From contig NC_064224.1 in NCBI RefSeq assembly GCF_023101765.2, forward strand, positions 9,194,103 through 9,258,102: a stretch of 64,000 bases of DNA. Direction: 5' to 3'. Every line of letters begins with the position of its first letter. The first letter of the stretch is position 1. Source of the DNA: Spodoptera frugiperda. Taxonomy: Eukaryota > Arthropoda > Insecta > Lepidoptera > Noctuidae. The translations under genes and the position numbers were made by a program. Below are positions 11,970 to 21,651 of this stretch, piece after piece. The notes beneath the pieces are model-generated. The model searched no databases, had not been told where the DNA came from, and saw only the letters and a program-made list of their open reading frames with translations.

Positions 11970-12853
11970 TCAAAGGTGTTATATTATTTAGTTAATTAGG
12001 TCGTTATTGGTGTGATAGAAGACTATACATTTTCATTATAAGCCAAACTTGCCTTTGAACTCATAAAAAACCAAAAATGCTAATCTAATGTGCATTTAGG
12101 CTCAGTTGTTCCCAATCTTCAACGCCTTGACAACTAACTGGCAATAGCCAAACTTGGATTTGAAATCTAAAGAACAAAAAAGTGCTAATGTTATTCTTTG
12201 ACTTTAAACAGAAACTCCACCTGTTTATCTAATCATTGACTTGTCCACAAACAATTAACTGGAGAATTGACTGAAAGTCAACCGAAGTTAGGATTGATCT
12301 TAGTTCGAAGACTTGTTAACTTTAACTTGGCTAAGTTAAAGCCACAGATCACAGTTAGGTTAGGTTCTAAGTGATGGACTAGAATTTACTTGACCTAGGG
12401 TCTGCTTGTTAGGTATTGATGGATTTTCGTTTGTTTAGTCGCAGTTTGTGGTCAGTTCTTGTGTTTGATGAGAGATGAGATTTGAAGTTTGTTTTATTTT
12501 TTAGTATATTAATGTTTTTTGAAATGAGATTATTTTAGATGTGAGATGAGACTGAAATGTATTTGAAGATTTTTGTTATATTGTTTCTTATGTTAATATG
12601 AATTTATTTGAAAATGTTGGTTGCATAATACATGCAAAAAACGTCAATTCCGAACCCAACCCTTCTTTTCAATTTTTGTTTTCGAAACCCACAAAGTGTT
12701 CTAAAGCCTTTTACATATAAATTATTACAACAACTTCTATTTATTTTTCTGTCTGGTCAAGTTTTAAGATAAAAATCTTATCATAATATAATCTGAGGTC
12801 ATTGAGGAGGATGGTTGTGGTCAGTGGCCCATTTGTGCCAAATCTTAGCGTAC

Positions 12854-12992
12854 CTTGAGCGTATCTTTCCGTTCGTCGGGCGGTGGAGGTATGGTGTCCC
12901 CAGCCTCGCTCGTCGATATGTCTGACGCGAGCTCGCACGTCACTGTAGGTATCTGCACTTGTGGTGTTTCTATTGTTGATATTTGGCTTTCG
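12854..12992 (-). CDS. Octalpha2R: alpha2-like octopamine receptor, intracellular-loop-3 exon
   Basis: This 139-nt internal exon is bounded on the minus strand by acceptor TTATTTTCCAG before 12992 and donor AAG|GTACGC after 12854. It begins with one base that completes a glycine codon from the exon at 14634-14731, then gives 46 codons. They start ESQISTIETPQVQIPTVTCE and end PPPPDERKDTLK. It ends in phase 0, as the terminal exon requires. Composition (Ser, Thr, Pro, Glu and Asp, no hydrophobic segment) fits the long disordered loop 3 of insect amine receptors. Another frame is also open across the segment, but it reads as basic, low-quality sequence and breaks phase with the terminal exon. 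Confidence 0.75.
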
Positions 12993-13035
12993 CTGGAAAA
13001 TAATAACAATATGTTATTGTTTATATAATATATAA

Positions 13036-13242
13036 TATAATAAATATTATAAAGCTGAAGAGTTTGTTTGTTTGTTTGTTTGTTTGAACGCGCTAATCTC
13101 CAGAACTACTGGTCCGATTTGAATAATTCTTTTTGTGTTGAATAGCGCATTTATCGAGGAAGACTATAGGCTATAAAACATCACGCTATAACCAATGGGA
13201 GCCAAGCAGGGCGGGTGAAACCGCGCGGAAGCAGCTAGTTGT
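13036..13242 (+). mobile_element. Helitron-like non-autonomous element (family H)
   Basis: It starts TATTATAAAGCTGAAGAGTT with TTTG repeats. It continues GAACGCGCTAATCTCCAGAA and GGCTATAAAACATCACGCTA, and ends ACCGCGCGGAAGCAGCTAGT. The GC-rich hairpin-like end closing in CTAGT and the absence of terminal inverted repeats resemble lepidopteran non-autonomous Helitrons; this class call is from memory. Copies at 42240-42415, 49993-50193 and 57700-57862. Confidence 0.6.
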
Positions 13243-13249
13243 TTATATG

Positions 13250-13460
13250 ACTCATCATAGTCGGCAATACAGAGGGCAAACGATCACGAGGCCGATCACC
13301 AACGCGATGCACAGCAGACCAGATCAAGATATCGTCTACCGTCGGGTTCCACCAACTCGTTCACGATGCGATGGACAGAAATTGTTGGAGACAAATAATT
13401 CGCTCCAAATGCGAATCCAAGGATGACCACGATCCTCAGTCATGAGGGGCCGACTACGGA
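13250..13460 (+). mobile_element. LINE fragment, C-terminal end of RT ORF
   Basis: The plus strand reads GKRSRGRSPTRCTADQIKIS and later HDAMDRNCWRQIIRSKC, closing with DDHDPQS-stop. Ends of the form GRPxxRWxDQI...W...I are typical of insect non-LTR RT ORFs. It lies in the receptor intron between 12992 and 14634 and has lost all upstream parts. Confidence 0.55.
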
Positions 13461-13985
13461 GAGAGATGGTTTATATAGGGTGGTGGTTTATATAGAGTCA
13501 TTTAGTTTTAGGAAGGGGTAAATTTAACCCGTAGTATGTCGGGAACGTAGGTGTACGCGAGACACAAAGTGTTTTCTATTGTGTCTCATATACCGATAGA
13601 CAAGAGGTTAATGTCTCATTAAACAGAAATTTTGGTAAAAAAACTCAATTATTTATATTGAGTTTTAATTATTAAATACAAAATTATTTATAATTGTTAC
13701 TCTTGAAGTTATAATAAATTAATTTGTTTACACAAACAAGCAAAGACATTCGATGAAGAATCTCAAAAACAAGACAAAAAAAAAATCTAAATGTAAGGAA
13801 TATTTAGAGGTGGAATGTAGAAAATCCTGCATTCCTTATCTATTATAACGAAATTATAAAGAGTATTTTATAAGAAAATTAAGTTTGATAAATAAATTTA
13901 AGGTCTTAATTGTTGGGAACGTTGTATAGAGGTCCTTATTTAAGACTATAGATGGTTTCACAACAAAATAAAAACAAACAAAATT

Positions 13986-14027
13986 GTTTTCTTATTTGAA
14001 AACAATTTTGTTTTCAAATAAGAAAAC
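13986..14027. repeat. perfect 18-bp inverted repeat (hairpin)
   Basis: Arms GTTTTCTTATTTGAAAAC and GTTTTCAAATAAGAAAAC are separated by six bases. It could be a foldback remnant; there is no GC-rich stem or adjacent gene end to suggest a terminator. Confidence 0.7.
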
Positions 14028-14107
14028 ATTTAAAAATTTTGTTTTCAAATCAACAAACGAGTCTCCGGAAACTAGTCTAATAATTACATTTACAACTAAA
14101 ATCACAA

Positions 14108-14285
14108 ACTTTCGTGAGACACACTAAATTGGTTATTATCTTATCGGCTTACTCAGTAGCAGCGCGACAATCGCCGCGCCATGTATCGCGGTATGCTGCT
14201 CACGAATATGAGCCTCTAGAATGGCTTGAAACTAGTCAGTTCCTCATCAAACAATTACATGAATAAGCCAATAACATAATAATTA
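14108..14285. mobile_element. foldback MITE, family M1
   Basis: It contains CTTTCGTGAGACACACTAAA, TAGCAGCGCGACAATCGCCG, ATATGAGCCTCTAGAATGGC and GAAACTAGTCAG. It ends AAGCCAATAACATAATAATT, the inverted match of TTATTATCTTATCGGCTTA near its start. It sits inside a receptor intron. Confidence 0.7.
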
Positions 14286-14393
14286 AGACACTCAGTCACA
14301 ATTATTATTATTAAAAGGATTGATTGTGAAGGCAGAAATACACTACCGTGGCGTGTCGTCACCAGAAGTATACATATACCATAGATTTTTTTA

Positions 14394-14420
14394 GAAAGAA
14401 AGAAAGAAAGAAAGAAAATA
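14394..14420. repeat. (GAAA)n microsatellite
   Basis: A short AAAG tetranucleotide run. Confidence 0.8.
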
Positions 14421-14633
14421 AACTTATTTGGCAATGACCCCAAAACACACAACATAACAAAAAATGAAATAAAAAAAAGAACCAATTGCAGTACATGCAT
14501 AACAAAAAAGAAATAAAATTCAAAAACCAAAACAAAAAACAAGTTTACATCATATGTCCCACGGATGCACCAAATAGCTTATTACCAGCCAATACACCGC
14601 AACACGGTAACATATTTCTGCCTTTGTATTTAC

Positions 14634-14731
14634 CCGTTATTATTGCTAAGATGGCCCGGAGGCATCGGGTGCGTGGAGGGCATGGGCCTCGTGCCCTTCG
14701 GAGGGTTACTGAAACTCGTCTGCTGCTCGTT
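14634..14731 (-). CDS. Octalpha2R: alpha2-like octopamine receptor, small intracellular-loop-3 exon
   Basis: This 98-nt internal exon lies between minus-strand acceptor TTTCTGTTTATAG before 14731 and donor GG|GTAAAT after 14634. It gives 32 codons, beginning NEQQTSFSNPPKGTRPMPST and ending GHLSNNN, plus two bases (GG). It enters in phase 0 from the TM5 exon. It leaves with two bases, exactly what the next exon (starting with one orphan C) needs to make a glycine codon. Without it the TM5 exon and the exon at 12854-12992 are out of phase. The Ser/Pro/Asn-rich content fits loop 3. It is too short to have shown as a gene by itself, and it could be an alternative or cassette exon. Support is from splice signals, phase and GC contrast with its AT-rich surroundings. 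Confidence 0.72.
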
Positions 14732-14837
14732 CTATAAACAGAAACAGTTTTATTAATAAAATATTTGTCTTCTTATATTGTGTAAGATTAAATATTGGCT
14801 GCGGAAGGGTTTAAAAAGACCATTTTTCTCTCATAAA

Positions 14838-15085
14838 ATCATCTGTTAAAAAACACCAGAGATGTGCTATGCTATGTTCTGTGGATGCGTTTGACTTCCA
14901 CCAATCATATTAATTGGTACACATAGCTTAGTATTGGTGGAAACGGACTCAGTTAAGCTATGTTTTTGTTTTTTCCTCACACAGCTTAGTATCAAAAGAA
15001 ACAGTTACATAGTTTTACAGTTTAACTATTACATCCTCGCAGCATTGCTACATAGCACATCGCTGGTGGAAAATCACTCTTATAA
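14838..15085. mobile_element. MITE, family M2, decayed copy
   Basis: It contains ATGTGCTATGCTATGTTC, TACACATAGCTTAGTATTGG and ATTGCTACATAGCACATCGC, and ends GTGGAAAATCACTCTT. The best copy is 43115-43471. Confidence 0.6.
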
Positions 15086-15207
15086 TAATTCAACTTTCTC
15101 AAATATGCCTCATAAAATTATGTTTTGTATGATATTCAATTGCTGTCGGTTAAATAGTCTTTTGAACTCCTTTAAGTACCGACAGAATATTATAAATTTT
15201 TTATTTG

Positions 15208-15318
15208 CATCGTCACCCCTTAAGAGTAGGCAGAGGTGCAAATTACAGCACGTAATACCGCTATACAATCTACAGTCACTTTTCACCATTTGTGTTATAA
15301 GTCCCATGTAATAGAGGG
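15208..15318 (-). mobile_element. SINE family S2, 3' part
   Basis: In reverse, the order CCCATGTAATAG, GTTATAAGTCC, ATTTGCACCTCTGCC and AAGGGGTGACG matches the end of family S2. Confidence 0.65.
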
Positions 15319-15397
15319 TGAGATAAATTTTATTAATTTGCTGGTATTTCAAAGTAAACCAATTTATGGTTTAATTGGAATATGTGTGAAATGCTAC

Positions 15398-15540
15398 GAC
15401 CTTCAAACCTTCAAGAAAAGAGCATACTCCTTTTCAAAAGGCCGGCAACGCACCCGTGTCTCCTTTGGTGTTGCGGGTGTCCATGAGCGGCGCTGATCGC
15501 TTACCATCAGGTGACTCGTTTGCCTCTTATTCCATAAAAA
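15398..15540 (+). repeat. interspersed repeat S3-related copy, 30 bp from a receptor exon
   Basis: Nearly the same variant as 5319-5460 (CCTTCAAACCTTCAAGAAAA to TATTCCATAAAAA). It ends about 30 bp from the donor of the TM5 exon, so it lies within that intron close to the splice site. Confidence 0.8.
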
Positions 15541-15569
15541 AGCCTCGTCTTTAATGATGGTCTACTCAC

Positions 15570-15719
15570 AGGTCGCGGTCTCGGATTCTTCCTGATGCCT
15601 CTCCTCGCGCGTGCCTTCGCGGCGAAGTATATTCGAATGTACACGAAGACCATGATGCAGGACGGTATGTAGAAGCTGCCCAGCGCCGAGTAGACCACGT
15701 AGCCAATGTCATCTGACAC
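15570..15719 (-). CDS. Octalpha2R: alpha2-like octopamine receptor, TM5 exon
   Basis: This 150-nt internal exon has minus-strand acceptor TTCGTCCCCAG before 15719 and donor CCT|GTGAGT after 15570. It gives 50 codons, phase 0 at both ends. It starts VSDDIGYVVYSALGSFYIPS (end of extracellular loop 2 and start of TM5). Next comes IMVFVYIRIYFAAKARARRG (rest of TM5 and a basic start of loop 3), ending RPRP. The YSALGSFYIP and VYIRIY pattern belongs to amine-receptor TM5, where serines in this helix usually contact the catechol or phenol ring of the ligand. With the three downstream exons it gives 321 residues. I did not find exons for TM1-TM4 upstream (higher coordinates) in this window. Confidence 0.8.
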
Positions 15720-15754
15720 CTGGGGACGAAGAAATAATACGTTAAGAGGGGTCA

Positions 15755-15935
15755 ATGTATATGGAGGTTCTTGCTCGTTCTTCTACATAGGAATCTACAC
15801 TTTGGAACGAGCAAATAGCAATACCAAAGGACTGACCGACAGACAGATATTTTGGTTTTTTTTTAATATTGTAATATTTGTTTTGACGTTCGAAAATGCC
15901 TTCTCGGTCTATTTGAAATGAATAATTTTGATTTT
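15755..15935 (+). repeat. interspersed repeat E with GATTTT-rich tail
   Basis: It contains CTCGTTCTTCTACATAGGAA, CTACACTTTGGAACGAGC, GACTGACCGACAGACAG and TTTGACGTTCGAAAATGCC, ending in an AATTTTGATTTTGA tail. Other copies: 29998-30115 and 36215-36300. The simple-sequence tail suggests a LINE or SINE 3' end. Confidence 0.6.
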
Positions 15936-16079
15936 GACTATGATGTTAGAATAGTGGGGGTAAATAAATGTTATATTTTGAGTGTAAAAACCGCAAAATT
16001 ATTCTATTAAGTTATTATAATACTCAGAATAATTGCTTAGAATCATAACTAGGTTTGATTACCACAATCCACAATTTTA

Positions 16080-16215
16080 TAATAATACTAGAGACCCGTC
16101 CCAGCTATATTATACATCATATAAAACTTCCTCTTAAATCACTCTATCTATTAAAAAAAAACCGCATCAAAATCCGTTGCGTAGTTTAAAGATTTAAGCA
16201 TACAAAGGGAAATAG
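16080..16215 (+). repeat. interspersed repeat F (LINE-3'-end type)
   Basis: It contains AGACCCGTCCCAGCT, AATCACTCTATCTATTAAAA and CGCATCAAAATCCGTTGCGT followed by a GACAGG-like end. Short pieces of the TCAAAATCCGTTCAG type recur at 38630, 55325, 25850 and 22150. Confidence 0.5.
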
Positions 16216-16818
16216 GGACAGGAAAAGCGACTTTGTTATATACTATGTAGTGATTCATATTCAATTCTATTTGAAACTTGACCTACTGGTAACCGCCACA
16301 TCCGTAAATCTTCAGTTTCGAATTCAATCATTTGAAAAACAGACCCTTTAATTTTAAAACACCATCTATTTCAAGAAAAATCATCTCAAAGCACCACTTA
16401 TCTTTTAAAACAAAAAGGAAATTTCTTAGATAACGTCGAAAGATAAGAATTACCTCATTATTGGAATGATAAGTTTGTGAAGGTCGCTTTAAATCGTTGA
16501 ATGCAAGTGATCCGGAGCCGATAACTTTGAAACTCTTTAGGGAAGGACTTCAGGAAACGAATAAATGATTACCTCTCTCAGTTTTAGCTGAGTTTTATAC
16601 TTTTATTACATTTCAATATGAAGGTAAATCTTTTTTAGATATATCTCATTTTTTGCGGTTTTGAATTGAGTTATCGCCAAATATAAAATTGTAACAAAAC
16701 TGACGACATTTTTAGTATTAACAAGTTGACAACCCTTTTGCGTAACATAACATATTATTATAGTCCTCTCAATATTAGTTGGCTTTACGTTGAACGAAAA
16801 CGAAACGAGAGAATTTTA

Positions 16819-16863
16819 GGCGCTCTGATTGGTGGGTTAATTGAGTCAACCAATCAGAGCGCC
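16819..16863. repeat. 15-bp perfect inverted repeat with CCAAT/ATTGG boxes
   Basis: Arms GGCGCTCTGATTGGT and ACCAATCAGAGCGCC surround a 15-bp spacer. It sits immediately beside a minus-oriented S3 fragment. Confidence 0.7.
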
Positions 16864-16968
16864 GAACGAAACACCACGCAAGCATTGTTTCACGTCGGTT
16901 TTCCGTGAGTCCGTAGTATCACTCCGGTCAAGCCTACCTATTCCTGCTGAAGCATGGCTCTACCACAT
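16864..16968 (-). repeat. interspersed repeat S3, 5' part
   Basis: On the minus strand it reads TAGAGCCATGCTTCAGC, GGCTTGACCGGAGTGATACT and GACGTGAAACAATGCTTGCG, matching the head of family S3. Confidence 0.7.
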
Positions 16969-17269
16969 TTATTTTCAATTAATCTTTGCATGTTGTTGCA
17001 ATATCTTTGGTCAAGATGACTCGAATCTTACAAATAATTGTAAACAAACCATCAGCGTTTTACGTCCTCTCATTTCTGTTGCGTGTGATCACTTTTTCGC
17101 CTATTTAATGACCGTTCAGAGTGATAGTAAAATACTTGTAGTACCTACAGAAAAGTAGTATTTGGGTTAAATGCAGTCTTAACTTTGTGATTTGTTTATT
17201 AACATTTAACATGGATCTTGGGTTAGGCCCTTAGTATAGTCTGTTTTAACTATAATATTGTTTTATTAT

Positions 17270-17486
17270 AACTTTCGTGAGACATACTAAATTAATTATT
17301 ATGTTATCGCTTACTCACGTAACTGTTTGCCGAGAAACTCGACTTGTTTTATTCCAGTAGCAACGCGACTATCGCCGCGTCGTGTGTTGCGGAATGCTGC
17401 TCATGAATATGAGCATCTAGCATGGCCTGAAACTAGTCGAGTTCCACGTCAAACAGTTACGTGAGTAATCCGATAAAATCATAATA
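17270..17486. mobile_element. foldback MITE, family M1, near-complete
   Basis: It starts ACTTTCGTGAGACATACTAA. The left arm is TTACTCACGTAACTGTTTGC and the right arm TCAAACAGTTACGTGAGTAA. The core holds CGCGACTATCGCCGCGTCGT and CTCATGAATATGAGCATC. It encodes no transposase. Confidence 0.75.
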
Positions 17487-17899
17487 CATTTTTCATGTTT
17501 TTCTTCAAATGCTTAAGCATCAAGCAAAATAAGATCTTTCTTTTGAATTAGGCAAAGTATGGTAATATTCTAAAACCTTCATTTAAAAACGAACCTTTTT
17601 CCTAATCCAATAAGCTCGCTTATAACTTGCACCGTAACATTGATACGTTGAAACATTCTATTCAGAGAAATTTAATCTGAGCCATTGTATGTTTTACAAT
17701 GGCCATCAGAGATATTGGTTGAAATGTATTTTGTATGAGCCAGCGACGCCTGCCTGATTGGATATTGCGGGAGGTAATAAACGAGGAAGGTTTTATGTTT
17801 TTTAGGTTTTAGGAAAGTGAACAAAATGTATACTTATTGTAAGCTGTCAGGAATTTATTATAAAGTAATATTACAGAAGAAAATTTGACCGAACTAGTG

Positions 17900-18000
17900 T
17901 GTTACCGGGGCTCCGGTTCGAAGACCAGAAGTAGGAACGGGGTGGTTTTTAGTCAGTAAGAGTCTGATACTCTCTCTCACCTCATCCTAGGAAAAGTAAT
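17900..18000 (+). mobile_element. R1-like LINE 3' tail copy
   Basis: It reads TACCGGGGCTCCGGTTCGAA, AGGAACGGGGTGGTTTTTAG and TCAGTAAGAGTCTGA, matching the LINE 3' UTR at 46447-46520. Confidence 0.7.
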
Positions 18001-18194
18001 TAGATGATTTCCTCTATCAAAAACAAAAGCCAGATTCTACAGTAGATACAACCATGAAAACACCGGAACACTGAAATCCGACATGAATAACTGTTTTGGA
18101 TATCGCAACGATGTAAATTAGAAGATATTATTAGAGGAGAAGAAAGAACTTCCATCAAATTTATGCAACTGGTCTGGTCACCGTGTTCATCCAA

Positions 18195-18325
18195 CGACTT
18201 CTCCCGCCTTGTGAGAGGCGAGAGGGAATGTCAGACTCTTATTGACTAAAAACCACCCCGTTCCTTCTCCTGCTTTGTGCCGGAACCCCGGTAATCTTGT
18301 CCACAACTCCGGATTGGTCACGCAC
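18195..18325 (-). mobile_element. R1-like LINE 3' tail copy, inverted
   Basis: The minus strand carries CGGAGTTGTGGACAA, ACCGGGGTTCCGGC, AAGGAACGGGGTGG and CTTCTCCC-type tail sequence. It faces the copy at 17900-18000. Confidence 0.7.
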
Positions 18326-18329
18326 ATTG

Positions 18330-19370
18330 ATTTTCCCTTTTCCAAAATAACTTCAAGAAAGCAAAAATACACCTAGCGCAGCACCCCAAAAAGATTCCCA
18401 TCCCAATACCATTTTTTCCTAATTTCCGAAGTCCCGCAAAATCTGTTAAATTTCACCTCAAAAAAAAAAATCAGTTTCATTATAATTATCACTTAATTCC
18501 ATAACCTCTTTCTTCAATAGTACGACGTTTCACGCACCCGTGGCTCCGTACAGCGTTTATTTAAGCTTTTTTCCTTCCAAATAGGATATTACAAGGTCCA
18601 TAATGATTTCATTATACGACCCAAAGACAAAGGTCATTTGTGGGAAGGAGTAGTTAGACGATAACTGTCTATGCAATGCAATATAAACTCAATGCTTTTA
18701 ACAAAACGGTCTCTTTTCCAACTAAGATTTTGTGATTACATTTTGGTAAGAGTTTTTGGGGTTTGGCGTGTGTGTGAGCGGGGTGGTGTGTGTTGTTTTT
18801 ATTTTTTATAATTGGTTTTAGTTCAATTGATAGTATTGTAATTGTTGAAATGTTATTCACATTATGGCTTATTAAAGGCTTGGCCCTCATAATTTTTTTT
18901 CCAAAAATTTATTCTTTTAGGTTCATGTTACTAGGAACAAGGAGCCTCGGAACATGTCTACTAAGACTCTACTCAGCAACCCTTACAGGTGTTGAGGGTG
19001 GCCATCGGGGTGGTTTTAGTGAGGTCAAAATCTCAACTCTTATATCCTCAAATAGCTAGACGCTTTAAGAAGCTTTCCCCCGTCATAAAAAAGTACAAGT
19101 TCCGATATATCATTATAAGCGGTTAAACAAGTCTTGGCTAAAAATGAAGATTCAATATCTATTTCACCCTTTTACTGTTACGAAGCCTTATAAAAAGTTT
19201 AAATAACCATAAAAAAGCCCAACTAACAAAAAAACACGCGAACTTAACTGTATTCACAACTACAGCAGAAACAAGAGAAAACTATCATCATTACACTTTA
19301 AGAAGAAAAACTCTCGCTAACATTGTACCACGATAGTTGTTACTACTTATGCAACGAACTACTCTCCGAC
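18330..19370. other. non-coding stretch, nothing recognised
   Basis: No gene supported. A GC-richer patch at 18940-19030 (GTGTTGAGGGTGGCCATCGG, GGTGGTTTTAGTGAGG) may be another LINE 3' end, but it has no second copy here. Confidence 0.35.
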
Positions 19371-19372
19371 AG

Positions 19373-19530
19373 TGTGTTGACAACCATTTCAAAATGGCCG
19401 CCGCGACACAACGAAATGGCGCGTAAACAATGTAAACTTTATAACAGGAAAAATGGCGACAACGAATATTATACTAACTTTTATTATTCCTTTAAGCAGT
19501 AATTTATATGAGAAATTATTAAGATGTAAA
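19373..19530. repeat. direct repeat, copy 1 of a 158-bp duplication
   Basis: Almost identical to 19991-20149; I see only two or three differences, for example CCGCCGCGACAC versus CCGCCGCCACAC. It holds several ATGGC motifs (AAAATGGCCGCCGC, AAATGGCGCG, AAATGGCGAC) that resemble YY1/Pho-type sites. There is no ORF. Confidence 0.85.
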
Positions 19531-19990
19531 TGTTACGTAGTGTAGTATGGGAAGTCGTAGTGCATTCAATCATCTGATGCATATTTCAATATTTTTAGAA
19601 CATGTACTTACTCACAAAAAGAATAGTCAACGTACCATTAATAAACTAATTTATACGTTAACACATAAGTATTTACTATGTAAAAGTCGCTAAGTCGTTC
19701 ATTTTACAAACGAACAAGTATACACACGAATGCATAAACTACGCTAATATGAGTTAGCGCAGTGTCAGATTTTGACCAAAGTGATCCCCGCGTTAATAAT
19801 AGTTGCGTAATATAAATCGAGTGATTTCAAAAAGTACCTTTACTTATTTTATAAAATTTGTAACTTTCTTATTTTTGCATATTTCTTCTCAATTTTTTTA
19901 TGACGTATGTAAACACACATTTTAAGCAACTTGGCATAAAAAAAGTTTTTTCCAAATTTCGAGTTAGCGTAGTATAAATTGCTGGTGTCG
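19531..19990. other. 460-bp segment between the two 158-bp direct repeats
   Basis: AT-rich, no ORF. It has GAGTTAGCGCAGTGT near 19750 and GAGTTAGCGTAGTAT near 19963, a small internal similarity. No tRNA-primer-binding-like start or purine tract at its edges. Confidence 0.4.
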
Positions 19991-20149
19991 ATGTGTTCAC
20001 AACCATTTCAAAATGGCCGCCGCCACACAACGAAATGGCGCGTAAACAATGTAAACTTTATAACAGGAAAAATGGCGACAACGAATATTATACTAACTTT
20101 TATTATTCCTTTAAGCAGTAATTTATATGAGAAATTATTAAGATGTAAA
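19991..20149. repeat. direct repeat, copy 2 of a 158-bp duplication
   Basis: Same as 19373-19530, offset by 618 bp. Sequence after the repeat differs from that after copy 1, so either the duplicated unit ends here or an insertion split it. Confidence 0.85.
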
Positions 20150-20496
20150 CTGTTTACTTGTTTAGAAAGTTTTTACCCCTCTTTTTACGCGAAGTTTCCC
20201 TTTTACCGCAGCCTGATCTTATAATGGTCGTCTCTGTTGAATGTGCTAAGCAGTATATTATTTTTGATGTTCCATTTATGACGTTTTTCATAAGAACTTG
20301 GTTAATAAAATGTTGTTTCTTGTGAAATTATGAATTGTGCTGATAAAAATAAACATTTTATTTGCCGAATTGAGAACAGTCGGTTAAAAATTACATCATG
20401 CGTATCATCAAGCCGAACAAAATAGTGACTAGATCAATGCATCTATTTTTAAAAACCGTAAAAACAACTGTACTCTATGCATAATGTGATTTTAAG

Positions 20497-20645
20497 TGTG
20501 AGAGAACCATGCTTCGGCACGAATTGGCTCGACCCTGGTGATACCACGGCCTCACAGAAAACTGACATGTTTCGGGTGTCTATAGGCGGCGGCGATCGCT
20601 TACCATCAGGTGATCCGTCTGTTCGTTTACCAGTTTATACCATAA
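20497..20645 (+). repeat. interspersed repeat S3, internally deleted
   Basis: It carries the head block (AGAACCATGCTTCGGCACGA) and the end block (GCGATCGCTTACCATCAGGT) without the middle, then ATACCATAACAAAAA. Confidence 0.75.
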
Positions 20646-20974
20646 CAAAAAGACTAGGACACACGGCAATCCAAACAAAAAAATCCTTTTACACAAGTTT
20701 CCCGCTATCACTGAGACCACACCCAACAGTTTTCATTAGACCATCTTAGAACCGTAGCTAACTGTTATTCGTAAGAGGAGCGTTTCTTGCGGTAGGCTGG
20801 TTATTGACATCGAGTGCTTAGCTAGCTATATACTGCGGTTTTACTTGTGTTTTAGGGAGAAATTCCTTCCTACTTCGTTCAAGAGCTGTCGAAGTAGGTA
20901 ATATTGATGAGATTTTCAATGTGAAGGTGTAAGTTTGTGTGTAAATAAAAATATGTTTGGGAAATATAAATGTG

Positions 20975-21035
20975 ATATACCTATATATAAATATATATTA
21001 TATATACCTATGTATATATGATATACCAATATCAC
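20975..21035. repeat. TATA-rich palindromic tract
   Basis: GATATACCTATATATAAAT, a TATAT core, then ATGATATACCAATATC; self-complementary AT sequence. Confidence 0.6.
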
Positions 21036-21048
21036 ATTTCTCGCCTAT

Positions 21049-21223
21049 GGGTGCGATCTAGAAGCGAATGCGAAAACAAAAAACTGTCAAAATCTATTGA
21101 CGTGGCCTACGTGATCAACCGCACATAGGATGCTGTAAGCAATCAATATTGGCTTGATTACACCGCATCGCGTTGAATTCGCGTGTCATCGCACCGCTTC
21201 GGGTTCTCTTCTAGATCGCTCAC
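21049..21223. mobile_element. candidate short MITE with 12-bp terminal inverted repeats
   Basis: GCGATCTAGAAG at 21053-21064 is the exact inverse of CTTCTAGATCGC at 21208-21219, with partial pairing beyond. The body is GC-richer than the flanks and non-coding. Only one copy was seen here. Confidence 0.45.
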
Positions 21224-21374
21224 GGAAGACGTCGTTACTGTCTGTTTGTGGAATAAAAGTGTGATTCTTGGTTTTTAAGTTCGTTCTTAAGTTCTTCGGT
21301 TCTTAAGTTCTTTATTCTAGAATTCTTAACTGCTTCATTTTTATTGTTACTACAGTTCGGATTGTGATGAGATG

Positions 21375-21565
21375 ACGCCCAGTAGGGGGGTATGCGTAGA
21401 TGCCTGATCCGGAGCTGCGGACTACCTAGCGGGTTTACCGGGGCTCAGGCTCGAAAAGCAGGACTAGGAACGGGGTGGTTTTTAGTCAGTAAGAGTCTGA
21501 TACTCCTTCTCGCCTTGCCCAAGGCGGGATAAGTTATGGCTTCTCCCTCAAAGGTCGGAATGTGA
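21375..21565 (+). mobile_element. R1-like LINE 3' tail copy
   Basis: It reads GCCCAGTAGGGGGGTATGCG, TGATCCGGAGCTGCGGACTA and GGAACGGGGTGGTTTTTAGT, closing CCAAGGCGGGA. It matches 46393-46540 of the LINE. Confidence 0.75.
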
Positions 21566-21651
21566 TGTGTTTGTGAATGCACCCTCAAAACAGGGGAAAA
21601 TTCTTGTGCAGGGTCATGTTTTTCGTATTTAGAGCTATGTTGTTTTTTTTA

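Noticed and set aside
12741..12938. Alternative reading frame of the loop-3 exon (arginine-rich)
   Set aside because: It does not keep phase with the terminal receptor exon, while the chosen frame does.
12946..12960. Alternative acceptor (GTGCAG) inside the loop-3 exon that would join the TM5 exon directly
   Set aside because: It has no pyrimidine tract, and the 98-nt exon at 14634-14731 solves the phase with better signals. It is not fully excluded.
13986..14027. Rho-independent terminator
   Set aside because: The DNA is eukaryotic and the stem is AT-rich; it is only an inverted repeat.
14934..15311. Plus-strand open frame of 125 codons
   Set aside because: It runs through an M2 MITE and an inverted S2 SINE.
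16841..17158. Plus-strand open frame of 105 codons
   Set aside because: Its first third is an inverted S3 repeat and the rest is AT-driven; no conserved motif.
19373..20149. Miniature LTR element (TRIM) formed by the two 158-bp direct repeats
   Set aside because: No primer-binding site after the first repeat, no purine tract before the second, no TG...CA ends and no target duplication.
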